The notes: a model not told the origin generated them from the sequence alone. A DNA stretch of 64,000 nt from Lutibacter oricola (GCF_900106565.1 NZ_FNNJ01000002.1:186001-250000); one strand, 5' to 3'. Counted from the stretch's first letter, positions 9,046-19,148 are shown. Made by a program: numbers and translations.

Positions 9046-9678
9046 TTAAATAGATTCACTAATTATTTTAAATATAAAATGAATTTCTCCTGCTATTTGT
9101 TTGTTAATTTCTAAATATTTTTCTGTTTTATATGGAGATTTATCATAAAGTTTTGGGTCTGAAAAAGGTAAATAGAAACGTTTAGTAGACTCCGGAATAT
9201 ATGGGCAATTGGCATCTGCACTTGAGCAAATTGTTATGGCAATATATGGTTTTGGGTTATGATCGTTATCGTATAGCTTTGAAAAACCAACAATTGGGTT
9301 TGTGCAATTTTTATAATTAATTAAATATTCTGGATTTAAATGAGAAAATTCGATTAATTGAAAATTGAAACCAACAGATTGCAATGTTTTAACCGTGCTT
9401 CTATAAAACGAAGTTACAATGGTACCTCCAGAAAATGATTCAATACTTTTAATATTATAATAATTAGCAGCAAAGCTACTCCATACTTGTGCTAGCTGAC
9501 TTCTACGACTGTTATGTATACAAATAAAGTTTAAGTTTACTTTATTAGTTGTTTTAATTTCTGAAATTAAAAAATCAGCAATTTCTTTCAAAAGTTCTTT
9601 TCGTAGGGAATCAATTTTTAATTCGTTTAGTGATTTTAAAAAAAAATTGTCAGTACTTATTGAAATCGAGTTTATCAT
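9046..9678 (-). CDS. Low-molecular-weight phosphatase / arsenate reductase-like protein
   Basis: 210 residues. The phosphatase loop C-x5-R is clear as FICIHNSRRSQLAQ near residue 52, and a second conserved region CSSADANCPYIPESTKR is present. This pattern marks the ArsC-like branch of the low-molecular-weight tyrosine phosphatase fold. It could reduce arsenate with thiols or act on phosphotyrosine; no arsenic-resistance genes (arsB, acr3, arsR) are adjacent, so the substrate stays open. The gene lies 29 nt upstream of DUF2752 copy 2 on the same strand. Confidence 0.75.
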   Translation of the reverse strand: MINSISISTDNFFLKSLNELKIDSLRKELLKEIADFLISEIKTTNKVNLNFICIHNSRRSQLAQVWSSFAANYYNIKSIESFSGGTIVTSFYRSTVKTLQSVGFNFQLIEFSHLNPEYLINYKNCTNPIVGFSKLYDNDHNPKPYIAITICSSADANCPYIPESTKRFYLPFSDPKLYDKSPYKTEKYLEINKQIAGEIHFIFKIISESI

Positions 9679-9753
9679 ATAAAAATTTTATACAATTTTA
9701 GTACTTTTACATTTTTAAAATATTGCTTAAAAATTAATAAATAGTTAAGATTA

Positions 9754-10314
9754 ATGAGTTTAAAAGTAGGAGATTTTGTTGCTGCTATTGATGATGTGGT
9801 AAAGGGTTACATAATTAAAGTGAAGGAAAAAACTATTATTGTTGAAGGAGAAGATGGTTTTCCATTTGAATATATACCTAAAGAAGTGGTTGTTATTAAA
9901 GAAAACCAAAATGAACTTTCTAAATACAGCGATATATCTAATAGTGATTTGTTAGAAAAAACTGTTGAAAAACCTAAACGAAGAAAATCTCAATTTAAAT
10001 CGGATGCTAAACCAGAGAAACAACCACCTATGGAGGTTGATTTACATATCGAAAAGTTAACAAAGTCTTATCGAAGAATGGATAATTACGATATTGTAAA
10101 TATTCAAATAGATACAGCAAAGGCAAAATTAGAATTTGCTATTAGAAATAGATTACCAAAAGTTGTTTTTATTCACGGTGTTGGAGCAGGTGTTTTAAAA
10201 ACAGAATTAGGTTATTTACTGCGTAAATACCCCGTTAAATGGTATGCAGCAGATTTTAGAAAATATGGTTTAGGAGCTACAGAAGTTTATATACTTCAAA
10301 ATCCAAGAGATTAA
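9754..10314 (+). CDS. DUF2027/Smr-domain protein
   Basis: 186 residues: an N-terminal small beta domain (residues 1-45, DUF2027-like), a basic linker with KPKRRKSQFK, and a C-terminal Smr domain. The Smr part shows the VDLHIEKL motif (about residue 92) and the FIHGVGAGVLK motif with catalytic-type HGxGxG. Smr domains are nuclease-like modules found at the end of MutS2 and in RNA-cleaving proteins. No MutS2 portion is present here. It may bind or cut nucleic acid, but the target is unknown. Confidence 0.8.
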   Translation: MSLKVGDFVAAIDDVVKGYIIKVKEKTIIVEGEDGFPFEYIPKEVVVIKENQNELSKYSDISNSDLLEKTVEKPKRRKSQFKSDAKPEKQPPMEVDLHIEKLTKSYRRMDNYDIVNIQIDTAKAKLEFAIRNRLPKVVFIHGVGAGVLKTELGYLLRKYPVKWYAADFRKYGLGATEVYILQNPRD

Positions 10315-10791
10315 TTACTCATCAATTTCTATAGAGCCAAAATCAAAACTGTTATATACAATTTTGTCTTTATCATCTATAAAAACTAAATCTTCAATAA
10401 CAATATCATAAACAAAACCATCTGGATCACCAGCAGATGTTGTAATAATAATGGTTCCGCTTTCTGCATTTAGTTCTTTTAAAACATTTGGAGTTGTAGG
10501 AGGAATATCTTGACAAAAATAGCTAGAGCTAAATCCACTATCAAAAGCTCTATAAACCACATTGTATGTACTAGAAATAGCGTGTTCTTGTTCTTCTCCT
10601 ATAGTTTCACCTAAATCGCTAGAACTTAATGTTAATACAATTACTTCAGTATCATCTTCATTAGCTCGGTAAAGTACATATTCTCCACAAGTATTTACGG
10701 TGCTTTCAAATTCAAAAGAAGGGATGTCAAAATTACCATCGTTACAAGAAAATAAAGTTGCAGTTAATATTAAAAGTAAAAGACGTTTCAT
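10315..10791 (-). CDS. Hypothetical lipoprotein
   Basis: 158 residues with a lipoprotein signal: MKRLLLLILTATLFSC, the lipobox Cys being residue 16. The mature part is acidic and rich in Ser/Thr and Asp/Glu, with two further Cys (CGEY and FCQD) that could form a disulfide. I recognise no domain. It converges on the Smr gene, the stop codons being adjacent. Confidence 0.6.
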   Translation of the reverse strand: MKRLLLLILTATLFSCNDGNFDIPSFEFESTVNTCGEYVLYRANEDDTEVIVLTLSSSDLGETIGEEQEHAISSTYNVVYRAFDSGFSSSYFCQDIPPTTPNVLKELNAESGTIIITTSAGDPDGFVYDIVIEDLVFIDDKDKIVYNSFDFGSIEIDE

Positions 10792-10861
10792 TAGTTTATA
10801 ATTTTAAAAGGCAAAAATAATGTTTTAAACAATTCAACGGTATTTCAAATCATTTATTTTA

Positions 10862-10869
10862 TACTTTTG
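10862..10869 (+). promoter_or_regulatory. -7 box upstream of cysteine desulfurase
   Basis: TACTTTTG matches TAnnTTTG exactly and ends 6 nt before the ATG at 10876. This argues against the in-frame TTG at 10867 being the start, because that codon lies inside the box, and it suggests a leaderless or near-leaderless mRNA. Confidence 0.55.
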
Positions 10870-10875
10870 TTGTTT

Positions 10876-12012
10876 ATGAAAGCAATATATTTAGACAACG
10901 CAGCAACTACACCAATATTACCTGAAGTTATTAGCTTAATTACAGAGGTAATGCAAAATACTTATGGCAATCCGTCATCTACACATCACATTGGTAGAAA
11001 ATCTAAGGCATTGGTAGAAACAGCTCGTAAAAATATTGCAAAACAGTTTAATGTTGGTGCAAATGAAATTGTATTTACGGCTGGTGGAAGTGAAGCTGAT
11101 AATTTAATTTTAAAAAATGCCGTTGATAATTTAAATGTAACAACTATTATTACTTCAAAAATAGAGCATCACGCTGTTTTACATACTGTAGAATTTATTG
11201 CTAAAAACAAAAAAATAAATGTAATATATGTAAATGTTAACGAGCTTGGAGGTATTGATTACAATCATCTAGAAACACTTTTAAAGGCCGATAATACTAA
11301 AAAACTTGTTAGCTTAATGTATGTTAATAACGAAATTGGAAATTTATTAAATGTTGAATTGGTTTCTAATTTATGTATTGAAAACAATGCCTATTTTCAT
11401 TCAGATGCTGTGCAAGCAATTGGCCATTTTAATATAGATATGCAAAAAACACCTATAGATTTTTTTGCTGCAAGTGCCCATAAATTTCACGGTCCAAAAG
11501 GTGTAGGTTTCGCATATATAAAAAATGGAATTGGCATTCAACCTTTATTGCTTGGTGGTGAACAGGAGCGAGGAGCAAGAGCTGGAACAGAAAATGTGCA
11601 TAGCATTTTGGGAATGGAAAAAGCCTTGCAAATAGCCTATTCTAACTTAGAGGAAGAAACTACTATTATTAAAGAGCTAAAATTTTATTTTATTCAACAA
11701 TTAAAACAAGAATTTAAAGGTGTTGAATTCAATGGTTTTTCAGAAGATAAAGAAAAAAGCAGTTACTTAATTTTAAACGTTCGTTTTCCTAAAGAATATG
11801 CAATGTTGCTTTTTAGTTTGGATATAAAAGGTATTGCTGTTTCTGGTGGAAGTGCTTGCCAAAGTGGAAGTAACAAAGGTTCTCACGTATTAAACACTAT
11901 TTTAAATGAAGAAGATGCTATAAAAACTTCTGTTCGATTTTCTTTTAGTAAATTTAACACAAAAGAAGAAGTTGACACAGTTATTACAGTACTTCAAGAT
12001 TTGATTGTATAG
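10876..12012 (+). CDS. Cysteine desulfurase (NifS/IscS-like)
   Basis: 378 residues from the ATG at 10876; an in-frame TTG nine bases upstream falls in the promoter and is rejected. The N-terminus IYLDNAATTP is the classic opening. The PLP lysine is in ASAHKFHGPKG (Lys203), and the catalytic cysteine lies on the flexible loop SGGSACQSGS (Cys328). It removes sulfur from cysteine for Fe-S cluster or tRNA thiolation. No iscU or suf genes are adjacent, so its partner is unknown. The loop pattern fits the IscS/NifS (group I) side of the family. Confidence 0.92.
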   Translation: MKAIYLDNAATTPILPEVISLITEVMQNTYGNPSSTHHIGRKSKALVETARKNIAKQFNVGANEIVFTAGGSEADNLILKNAVDNLNVTTIITSKIEHHAVLHTVEFIAKNKKINVIYVNVNELGGIDYNHLETLLKADNTKKLVSLMYVNNEIGNLLNVELVSNLCIENNAYFHSDAVQAIGHFNIDMQKTPIDFFAASAHKFHGPKGVGFAYIKNGIGIQPLLLGGEQERGARAGTENVHSILGMEKALQIAYSNLEEETTIIKELKFYFIQQLKQEFKGVEFNGFSEDKEKSSYLILNVRFPKEYAMLLFSLDIKGIAVSGGSACQSGSNKGSHVLNTILNEEDAIKTSVRFSFSKFNTKEEVDTVITVLQDLIV

Positions 12013-12089
12013 TAAGTGGCTAAGCGCATTTTAAAGCTTAATTATTCTAATATTACAACTTTTATATAATTTCTAAAAAGTGCTTTGTT

Positions 12090-12109
12090 ATTCCTGCGAA
12101 GGCAGGAAT
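12090..12109. repeat. Dispersed palindromic repeat (single unit)
   Basis: ATTCCTGC-gaag-GCAGGAAT, a perfect 8-bp inverted repeat followed by CCA, between two converging genes. The same core occurs twice at 19257-19313. It resembles REP-type intergenic repeats and may also act as a weak bidirectional hairpin. Confidence 0.7.
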
Positions 12110-12134
12110 CCATTTTCATATGCTTTAGTAGTAC

Positions 12135-13136
12135 TTAAATAATATTTACTTCAATTTCTAAATCAATATTAAAATTAGATTTAATAGAATTTTGAATTTT
12201 TTGTGCTAGTTTATGTACCTCTTCACCAGTAGCATTTCCATAATTTACTAATACTAACGCTTGTTTTTCGTGTACACCAGTTTCACCAAAACGTTTACCT
12301 TTAAACCCGCTTTGTTCAATTAACCAACCTGCGGGTACTTTAATTTCATTATTAGAAACCACGTAATGAGGTATTTCTGGATATTTTTTTTGAAGAATAT
12401 TAAATTTATCTTTAGAAATAACAGGGTTTTTAAAAAAGCTACCGCTATTTCCAATCTTTTCAGGATCAGGAAGTTTACTTTCTCTAATTGCAATTATAGC
12501 TTTCGAAACATCTTTAATTGTTGGTGCTGTAACACCTTCTAATTCTTTTTGAATTGCTCCGTAAGAAATATTTAAGTTATGCTTGTTTTTAGTTAATTTA
12601 AAAGTAACATTTACAATAATATACTTTCCTTTTAAATCGTTTTTAAAAACAGAGTTTCTGTACCCAAAATTACAATCAGCTTTAGTAAAAGTTTTAATTT
12701 TACCAGTTGAAATTTCTAACGCTTCTAATTGATGAAATGTATCTTTAATTTCTACACCATAAGCACCAATATTTTGAATAGGAGAAGTACCAACATTACC
12801 AGGGATTAGTGATAAATTTTCTAAACCACCATAATTTTGGTCAATACACCAAATTACAAAATCGTGCCAGTTTTCACCAGCTTCAGCAGTTACAAAAACA
12901 GAATCATCAGGAGTTTCATTAATAATTACTCCGCTTAAATTCAGTTTTACAACTAGTTTTTCTATGTTTTTTGTCAATAACATATTGCTACCTCCTCCTA
13001 AAAGAAAAATATCTTTTTCAGTAGCAATCAATTGTTTTAATTCTTTAGTAGAATTTACATTAACAAAGCGTTTGGCAATAGCGTTAATACCAAAAGTATT
13101 ATATGGTTTTAACGAAATGTTTTTTTCTATTTTCAA
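12135..13136 (-). CDS. murB: UDP-N-acetylenolpyruvoylglucosamine reductase
   Basis: 333 residues. FAD-binding GGGSNMLLT, the central SLIPGNVGTSPIQNIGAYG, and the catalytic-Ser motif NSGSFFKNP are visible. MurB reduces enolpyruvyl-UDP-GlcNAc to UDP-MurNAc for peptidoglycan. The start is TTG at 13136; the codon just upstream in frame is a stop, and no ATG precedes the conserved LKPYNTFG motif, so the TTG assignment is firm. It overlaps the last 38 nt of the upstream aminotransferase, implying coupled translation. Confidence 0.96.
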   Translation of the reverse strand: MKIEKNISLKPYNTFGINAIAKRFVNVNSTKELKQLIATEKDIFLLGGGSNMLLTKNIEKLVVKLNLSGVIINETPDDSVFVTAEAGENWHDFVIWCIDQNYGGLENLSLIPGNVGTSPIQNIGAYGVEIKDTFHQLEALEISTGKIKTFTKADCNFGYRNSVFKNDLKGKYIIVNVTFKLTKNKHNLNISYGAIQKELEGVTAPTIKDVSKAIIAIRESKLPDPEKIGNSGSFFKNPVISKDKFNILQKKYPEIPHYVVSNNEIKVPAGWLIEQSGFKGKRFGETGVHEKQALVLVNYGNATGEEVHKLAQKIQNSIKSNFNIDLEIEVNII

Positions 13137-14328
13137 TTAAATTATATTTTGAAATAGCAGCTTTAATTATGTTTACTGCTTTTATTAAATCTTCTTTTTT
13201 AAGTACATAAGCAATTCTAACTTGCTTAGTTCCGTAACCAGGAGTAGAGTAAAATCCTGCACCAGGTGCCAACATTACAGTTTGGTTATTTATACTAAAA
13301 TGTTCTAACAGCCATTGAGCAAAATTATCTGCATTGTCAATCGGTAATTCAACAAGGCAATAAAATGCACCTTTAGGAGTATTAACTTTTATTCCTTCAA
13401 TTTTATTTAATTCACTAACAAGAGTATCTCTTCTTTCTTTATATTCTTCTATTACTTCGTCAAAATATGATTGAGGTGTATCCATTGCCGCTTCACTAGC
13501 TATTTGAGCAAATGTTGGTGGGCTTAACCTTGCTTGTGCATATTTTAAAGCAGTATTTATTACTTCTTTATTTTTTGAAGCTATACAACCTATTCTTGCG
13601 CCACACATACTGTAACGTTTAGAAACAGAATCTATAATTATAGCATGTTCTTCTAAACCAAAATTACTTAATACAGATTGGTGTTTAACAGAAGAATCAT
13701 AAACAAACTCTCGGTAAACTTCATCGGCAATTAAAAATATATCGTGACGTTTAACTATTTCAGCTAATTTTTGAAGTTCTTCTTTAGAATATACATAACC
13801 TGTTGGATTTCCAGGGTTACAAATTAAAATAGCTTTTGTTTTTTTTGTAATTCGTTTTTCAAACTCTTCTATAGAAGGTAACGCAAAGTTATCTTCAATT
13901 TTAGAAATTATTGGAACAATTTTAATAGCAGAAGCTGTTGAAAATGCAATGTAATTTGCATAAAAAGGTTCAGAAATAATAATTTCATCACCAGGATCAG
14001 TAATACTTCCTAAAGTAAAACGTAAAGCTTCTGAACCTCCGGTAGTTACAATAATTTCATTAGAGTTTAAACTTATTCCATTTTTGTGGTAATAATCGGC
14101 TAATTTTTGTCTATATGCCTCGGAGCCTGCAGATTGACTATATGATAGAACTTCTACGGCGTTATTTTTAACCGCTTCTAAAGCAACTTTAGGCGTTTTT
14201 ATATCTGGCTGCCCAATGTTCAAATGAAAAACTTCAATTCCTTTTTTCTTTGCATTTTCTGCATAAGGAACCAATTTTCTAATTGGAGATTCTGGCATTT
14301 TAAATCCTTTATTTGATATTTTTGGCAT
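13099..14328 (-). CDS. Class I/II PLP-dependent aminotransferase
   Basis: 409 residues. Fold type I motifs are present: GGSEAL near residue 97, NPGNPTGYVYS, ADEVYREFVY, the PLP Lys in DSVSKRYSMCGARIG, and a C-terminal RIAYVL. The family includes aspartate, aromatic and alanine-type aminotransferases; the DSVSKRYSMCG motif fits the aspartate-like subgroup, but the substrate is not decided by sequence. It has an ATG start 40 nt after a consensus -7 box and is followed by the overlapping murB. Confidence 0.85.
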   Translation of the reverse strand: MPKISNKGFKMPESPIRKLVPYAENAKKKGIEVFHLNIGQPDIKTPKVALEAVKNNAVEVLSYSQSAGSEAYRQKLADYYHKNGISLNSNEIIVTTGGSEALRFTLGSITDPGDEIIISEPFYANYIAFSTASAIKIVPIISKIEDNFALPSIEEFEKRITKKTKAILICNPGNPTGYVYSKEELQKLAEIVKRHDIFLIADEVYREFVYDSSVKHQSVLSNFGLEEHAIIIDSVSKRYSMCGARIGCIASKNKEVINTALKYAQARLSPPTFAQIASEAAMDTPQSYFDEVIEEYKERRDTLVSELNKIEGIKVNTPKGAFYCLVELPIDNADNFAQWLLEHFSINNQTVMLAPGAGFYSTPGYGTKQVRIAYVLKKEDLIKAVNIIKAAISKYNLIENRKKHFVKTI

Positions 14329-14368
14329 TACTAGCTATATTAGGATTAATAATTAATACAAAAATCAA

Positions 14369-14376
14369 CAAAAATA
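14369..14376 (-). promoter_or_regulatory. -7 box upstream of the aminotransferase-murB pair
   Basis: Minus strand TATTTTTG, an exact TAnnTTTG match, giving a leader of about 35-40 nt. Confidence 0.45.
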
Positions 14377-14486
14377 AATGAATACTTGCATAATTTAGTG
14401 TTTTTATTGAAGGTTAAATAAATCATAAAAGTTAGGTTATGCTAGTGCATTTTTGTAAATTAATTGTTTATACATAAACTACTAAC

Positions 14487-15830
14487 TTGGAAAATAAAAA
14501 ACTAAAAATATTAATACTTTTTATAGGTGTTTTTTTTACTTTAAATGTAAGTTCTCAAGGCTATTTTAGTTTTCCAAATACGGTAAAAAAGCAAAGCTTT
14601 AATTTTAAATTATTAAGTAATCTTATAGTTTTACCTATTGAAGTAAATGGCAAAAAATTAAACTTTATTTTAGATTCTGGTGTAGGTGCTACAATTTTAT
14701 TTAACCTAAACGCAAGAGATTCATTAGACTTAAAAAATGTTAAAAAAATTAAATTGCAAGGTTTAGGAGGTGAAGAAGCGGTAGATGCAATAGTATCTAA
14801 TGGCAATAAAATAAAACTTAAAAGTATTAATGGTTATAATCAAAAATTGTTTGTAATATTTAATGATAATTTTGATTTGTCTTCTAAATTAGGACTTACA
14901 ATTCACGGAATTATAGGGTTTGATTTATTGAAAAATTTTACAGTTAAAATTAACTATAGCTCAAAAAAAATTACTTTTTATAAGGCAAATACGTATAAAT
15001 TAGATGATTGTAGGAAATGCGATATTTTTGATTTGGAATTTTATAGGAAGAAACCATATATAGAAGCTGGAGTAAAATTAACTTCAGATAAAATTACACC
15101 TGTTAAATTATTAATAGACTCGGGTGGGAGTGATGCTATGTGGTTATTTGAAAACAGTCACCCAGACATTGTTCCTCCAAAAAAATATTTCAAAGGTTTT
15201 TTAGGTGAAGGTTTAAGTGGTTCAATTTACGGAAAACGAGCTAGAGTAAAAGCATTGGTTTATGGAAGTCACGAAATAAAAAATCCAACAGTTTCCTATC
15301 CAGATTCAATTTCAATTAGACATGCACGAAGGTTTAGAAGTAGAAATGGTAGTATGGGCGCCAATATTTTAAAACGGTTTTTAGTAGTTTTCGATTACCC
15401 TAACAAGAAAATTAGTTTAAAAAAAGGAGCTCATTTTAACAAACCATTTTATTATAATGTAAGTGGTTTAGAACTGGTTCATAATGGAAAAATATTGGTT
15501 AAAGAGAAAGATAATAAATCTACAAGTTTTAATTTATCTGGTAATGGTCAAACAAGCAATAACAGTGTTATTATAGATTATAGATATAAATACAATTTTA
15601 AACCATCTTATAGAGTACTAAAAGTATTGGAGAATTCGCCTGCAGATTATGCTGGAGTTATGGTAGATGATGTTTTAATTAAAGTAAATGGTAAGTTTGT
15701 TCACGAAATGAAATTGACTGAAATAATTGAAAAATTTTATTATAAAAAAAACAGAAAAGTTTCTCTTGTTGTTGAACGTAACGGTCAGCATTACGAATTC
15801 AAATTTTATCTAGAAGATATTCTTCAATAA
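14487..15830 (+). CDS. Secreted retropepsin-like aspartic protease with PDZ domain
   Basis: 447 residues. A signal peptide spans residues 1-23. Two aspartic-protease-like half motifs follow: FILDSGVGATILF (about residue 60) and LLIDSGGSDAMWLF (about residue 209), each with the D-S/T-G core. A C-terminal PDZ domain (about residues 365-447) contains ENSPADYAGVMVDDVLIKVNG. This architecture is common in Bacteroidota envelope proteins. The start is TTG at 14487; the next ATG is deep inside, and TTG gives a good signal peptide. Substrates are unknown. Confidence 0.82.
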   Translation: MENKKLKILILFIGVFFTLNVSSQGYFSFPNTVKKQSFNFKLLSNLIVLPIEVNGKKLNFILDSGVGATILFNLNARDSLDLKNVKKIKLQGLGGEEAVDAIVSNGNKIKLKSINGYNQKLFVIFNDNFDLSSKLGLTIHGIIGFDLLKNFTVKINYSSKKITFYKANTYKLDDCRKCDIFDLEFYRKKPYIEAGVKLTSDKITPVKLLIDSGGSDAMWLFENSHPDIVPPKKYFKGFLGEGLSGSIYGKRARVKALVYGSHEIKNPTVSYPDSISIRHARRFRSRNGSMGANILKRFLVVFDYPNKKISLKKGAHFNKPFYYNVSGLELVHNGKILVKEKDNKSTSFNLSGNGQTSNNSVIIDYRYKYNFKPSYRVLKVLENSPADYAGVMVDDVLIKVNGKFVHEMKLTEIIEKFYYKKNRKVSLVVERNGQHYEFKFYLEDILQ

Positions 15831-15862
15831 AAAAAGGCTTTCCATTTGGAAAGCCTTTTTTT
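15829..15862. terminator. Bidirectional terminator
   Basis: A-tract, GGCTTTCC-attt-GGAAAGCC (15836-15855), T-tract. It serves the PDZ protease gene on plus and the DUF1573 gene on minus. Confidence 0.9.
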
Positions 15863-15879
15863 ATTAATTTTTTAAATTC

Positions 15880-16323
15880 TTACTTAGAAGATACTGCCGA
15901 TTTTTGTTTAACAACAGGAGATTCTGGTTTAGAAACAATTCCTTTAATACGTACTCTTTTAGTTTTTTCTGTAGCATTAGAGTAAATAGTTAAAGTTTTA
16001 GAAAAACCACCGGTTCTATTAGTAGCATACTTAACTTCAATTTCACCTTTTTTACCAGGTAAAATAGGCTCTTTAGAGTATTTAGGTACCGTACAGCCAC
16101 AGCTAGATTGAACTCTTGTAATTACTAATGGAGATTTTCCAATATTTTTAAATTCGAATTTCCTGACACCGTTTGCGTTTTGTTCAATCTTACCATAGTC
16201 AATTACTTCAGTTACAAATTCAAATGCTGGTGCATTAGGGTCTACTACTGGTTGTTTCTTTTGTTGTGCGTTTACTGATAAAGTAATAAACCCAACAAAT
16301 AAAAGTGTCATAAATTTTTTCAT
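15880..16323 (-). CDS. DUF1573 secreted protein
   Basis: 147 residues from the ATG at 16323, which gives a clean signal peptide (MKKFMTLLFVGFITLSVNAQ). A longer reading from 16563 overlaps valS and swallows the promoter, so it is rejected. The DUF1573 immunoglobulin-like domain is seen from about residue 37, with FEFKNIGKSPLVITRVQSSCGCTVP (its CGC motif) and PGKKGEIEVKYAT. Such domains occur in many exported Bacteroidota proteins; the role is unknown. It is transcribed divergently from valS. Confidence 0.85.
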   Translation of the reverse strand: MKKFMTLLFVGFITLSVNAQQKKQPVVDPNAPAFEFVTEVIDYGKIEQNANGVRKFEFKNIGKSPLVITRVQSSCGCTVPKYSKEPILPGKKGEIEVKYATNRTGGFSKTLTIYSNATEKTKRVRIKGIVSKPESPVVKQKSAVSSK

Positions 16324-16341
16324 AATATTCGTTTTAAAGTG

Positions 16342-16371
16342 TAAAGTTAGTTTTTTTTTTATGCTTTCAAA
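16342..16371 (-). promoter_or_regulatory. Promoter for the DUF1573 gene
   Basis: Minus strand: -33 TTTG (16368-16371), 18 nt, then -7 TAACTTTA (16342-16349; 7 of 8 with TAnnTTTG). Spacing is right for a Bacteroidota housekeeping promoter. Confidence 0.5.
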
Positions 16372-16397
16372 ATATTTTATGTTAATGCTTATAATTG

Positions 16398-16405
16398 TAC
16401 ATTTG
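16398..16405 (+). promoter_or_regulatory. -7 box upstream of valS
   Basis: TACATTTG, an exact TAnnTTTG match, 28 nt before the valS ATG. Confidence 0.5.
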
Positions 16406-16433
16406 CAAATTATATTACAAATATTAGACCAAA

Positions 16434-19061
16434 ATGAGTTTAGCAACAAAATATACACCTCAAGAAGTAGAAGATAAGTGGTACAAATATTGGATGGATA
16501 ATAATTATTTTCATTCAACACCAAATGAAAAAGAACCTTATACCATAGTAATTCCACCACCAAATGTAACTGGGGTTTTGCATATGGGGCATATGCTAAA
16601 TAATACTATTCAAGATGTATTAATTAGACGTGCTCGTTTAAAAGGTAAAAACGCTTGTTGGGTTCCTGGAACCGATCACGCATCTATTGCTACAGAAGCA
16701 AAGGTAGTTGCTAAATTAAAAGAACAAGGTATTGAAAAGAGCGATTTAACGCGTGATGAGTTTTTAAAACACGCTTGGGATTGGACTGATGAGCACGGAG
16801 GAATAATTTTAGAACAATTGAAAAAATTGGGAGCTTCTTGTGATTGGGAACGTACAAAGTTTACAATGGACGAAGATTTAAGCGAAGCAGTTTCTAAAGT
16901 ATTTATAGACTTATACAACAAAGGTTTAATTTACCGTGGTTATAGAATGGTAAATTGGGATCCTGAAGCGCAAACTACTTTATCTGATGAAGAAGTTATT
17001 TTTGAAGAAAAACAAGGAAATCTTTACTACGTAAATTATAAAATTGAAGGAAGTGATGATGTGCTGACAATTGCAACTACGCGTCCTGAAACAATTTTAG
17101 GTGATACAGCAATATGTATAAATCCAAACGATGAGCGTTTTACACATTTAAAAGGTAAAAAAGCAATTGTGCCAATTGTAAACCGTGTAATTCCAATTAT
17201 TGAAGATGAATATGTAGATTTAGAATTTGGTACTGGTTGTTTAAAAGTAACACCTGCACACGATCAAAACGATAAAGTTTTAGGTGAAAAACATAATTTA
17301 GAAGTTATTGACATTTTTAATGATGATGCATCTTTGAATTCTTTCGGTTTACATTACGAAGGTAAAGATCGTTTTGTTGTTCAAAAAGAGATTACAAAAG
17401 AATTAGATGAATTAGGTTGTTTAGTAAAAGTTGAACAACATATGCATAAAGTTGGTACTTCAGAAAGAACAAAAGCTGTTATTGAACCAAAAATATCTGC
17501 TCAATGGTTCTTAAAAATGGAGACAATTGTTGAACCTGCTTTGAAAGCTGTTTTAGAAGACGAAGAAGTAAAATTCTTTCCAAAACATTACAACAGTACT
17601 TATAAGCACTGGTTAACAAATATTAGAGATTGGAATATTTCTCGTCAATTATGGTGGGGTCACCAAATTCCTGCATTTTTCTATGGAGATGGTGTAAACG
17701 ATTTTGTAATTGCTGAAACTATTGAGGAAGCTACTAAATTAGCTTCAGAAAAAGTAGGGAAAGAGTTTAAAGTTGAAGATTTAACTCAAGATCCTGATGC
17801 TTTAGATACTTGGTTCTCATCTTGGTTATGGCCAATTTCTGTTTTCGATGGAATTAGAAAGCCAAATAACGAAGAAATAGAATACTATTATCCAACAAAC
17901 GATTTAGTTACGGGTCCAGATATTATTTTCTTCTGGGTTGCGCGTATGATTTTTGCTGGTTATGAATTTAGAGATGAAAAACCTTTTAGCAATGTTTATT
18001 TTACAGGAATTGTACGTGATTCTCAACGTAGAAAAATGTCTAAATCGTTAGGAAATTCTCCCGATCCAATTAAACTAATGGAGAAATATGGAGCAGATGG
18101 TGTACGTGTTGGAATGTTATTGTGTTCTGCTGCTGGTAACGATTTATTATTTGATGAAGAACTATGTGCGCAAGGACGTAATTTCTCTAATAAAATATGG
18201 AACTCTTTCCGTTTAATAAAAGGATGGGAAGTTTCTGAAGATTTAGAACAACCAAAATCAGCAAAAATTGCAATTGATTGGTATCAAGCTAAATTTCAAC
18301 AAACATTAGTAGATTTAGAAAAATCTTTCGACCAATACAGAATTAGTGAAGCTTTAATGAGCATTTACAAATTAGTTTGGGACGATTTTTCTTCTTGGTT
18401 TTTGGAAATGGTAAAACCAGGTTATCAACAACCAATGGATGCTAAAACATACAAAGCAGTTATTTCATTTTTAGAAGATAATTTAAAAGTATTGCATCCG
18501 TTTATGCCTTTCTTATCTGAAGAAATTTGGCAAACAATTGCTGATAGAACTCCAGAAGATGCATTAATTGTTGCTGAATATCCTAAAACTGTTGAAGTAA
18601 ACGAAAGTTTAATTGACGGATTTAAAGTAGCTTCAGAAGTAATTTCAGGAATTAGAACTATTAGAAAAGATAAAAATATTTCATTTAAAGATCAGATTGA
18701 ATTTTCCGTATTGAATAATGATAAGGTTTCTACAGATTTTGATGCTGTAATTGAAAAGTTAGGAAATCTTTCTTCTTTAAATTATGTTGAAGAAAAAGTT
18801 GATGGAGCTTTAAGTTTTAGAGTAAAATCTAACGAATACTTTATTCCAATGGGTGATGCTATTGATGTTGAAGCTGAAAAAGCGAAGCTAGAAGAAGAAT
18901 TAAAGTATATTGAAGGTTTCTTAAAATCTGTTCAAAAGAAATTAAGTAACGAGCGTTTTGTAAACAATGCACCGGAAAAGGTAATTGGAATGGAACGTCA
19001 GAAAGAAGCAGATGCTTTAGCAAAAATAGAAACAATAAAAGCTAGTTTAAGTAGCTTGTAA
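16434..19061 (+). CDS. valS: Valyl-tRNA synthetase
   Basis: 875 residues, full-length class I synthetase. The HIGH motif is HMGH at residues 50-53 within [14 protein letters not shown], and the KMSKS motif is near residue 534 ([13 protein letters not shown]). The editing (CP1) domain contains [12 protein letters not shown]. The C-terminal ~70 residues form the expected coiled coil ([19 protein letters not shown]). It charges tRNA-Val and edits mischarged threonine. It has its own promoter and terminator. Confidence 0.98.
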   Translation: MSLATKYTPQEVEDKWYKYWMDNNYFHSTPNEKEPYTIVIPPPNVTGVLHMGHMLNNTIQDVLIRRARLKGKNACWVPGTDHASIATEAKVVAKLKEQGIEKSDLTRDEFLKHAWDWTDEHGGIILEQLKKLGASCDWERTKFTMDEDLSEAVSKVFIDLYNKGLIYRGYRMVNWDPEAQTTLSDEEVIFEEKQGNLYYVNYKIEGSDDVLTIATTRPETILGDTAICINPNDERFTHLKGKKAIVPIVNRVIPIIEDEYVDLEFGTGCLKVTPAHDQNDKVLGEKHNLEVIDIFNDDASLNSFGLHYEGKDRFVVQKEITKELDELGCLVKVEQHMHKVGTSERTKAVIEPKISAQWFLKMETIVEPALKAVLEDEEVKFFPKHYNSTYKHWLTNIRDWNISRQLWWGHQIPAFFYGDGVNDFVIAETIEEATKLASEKVGKEFKVEDLTQDPDALDTWFSSWLWPISVFDGIRKPNNEEIEYYYPTNDLVTGPDIIFFWVARMIFAGYEFRDEKPFSNVYFTGIVRDSQRRKMSKSLGNSPDPIKLMEKYGADGVRVGMLLCSAAGNDLLFDEELCAQGRNFSNKIWNSFRLIKGWEVSEDLEQPKSAKIAIDWYQAKFQQTLVDLEKSFDQYRISEALMSIYKLVWDDFSSWFLEMVKPGYQQPMDAKTYKAVISFLEDNLKVLHPFMPFLSEEIWQTIADRTPEDALIVAEYPKTVEVNESLIDGFKVASEVISGIRTIRKDKNISFKDQIEFSVLNNDKVSTDFDAVIEKLGNLSSLNYVEEKVDGALSFRVKSNEYFIPMGDAIDVEAEKAKLEEELKYIEGFLKSVQKKLSNERFVNNAPEKVIGMERQKEADALAKIETIKASLSSL

Positions 19062-19097
19062 AATACGATGCACTAGCTATGGCTGGCGAATGCATAA

Positions 19098-19138
19098 TAG
19101 AAAAGGGATTCCATTTTATTGGAATCCCTTTTTGTTTT
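19098..19138 (+). terminator. Terminator after valS
   Basis: AAAGGGATTCC / GGAATCCCTTT (19102-19112 with 19121-19131), an 11-bp perfect stem with an 8-nt loop followed by a T-rich tract. Confidence 0.85.
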
Positions 19139-19148
19139 TTATATTATT

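Noticed and set aside
16324-16563. N-terminal extension of the DUF1573 gene
   Set aside because: It overlaps the valS coding region and the promoter, and the ATG at 16323 gives a clean signal peptide.
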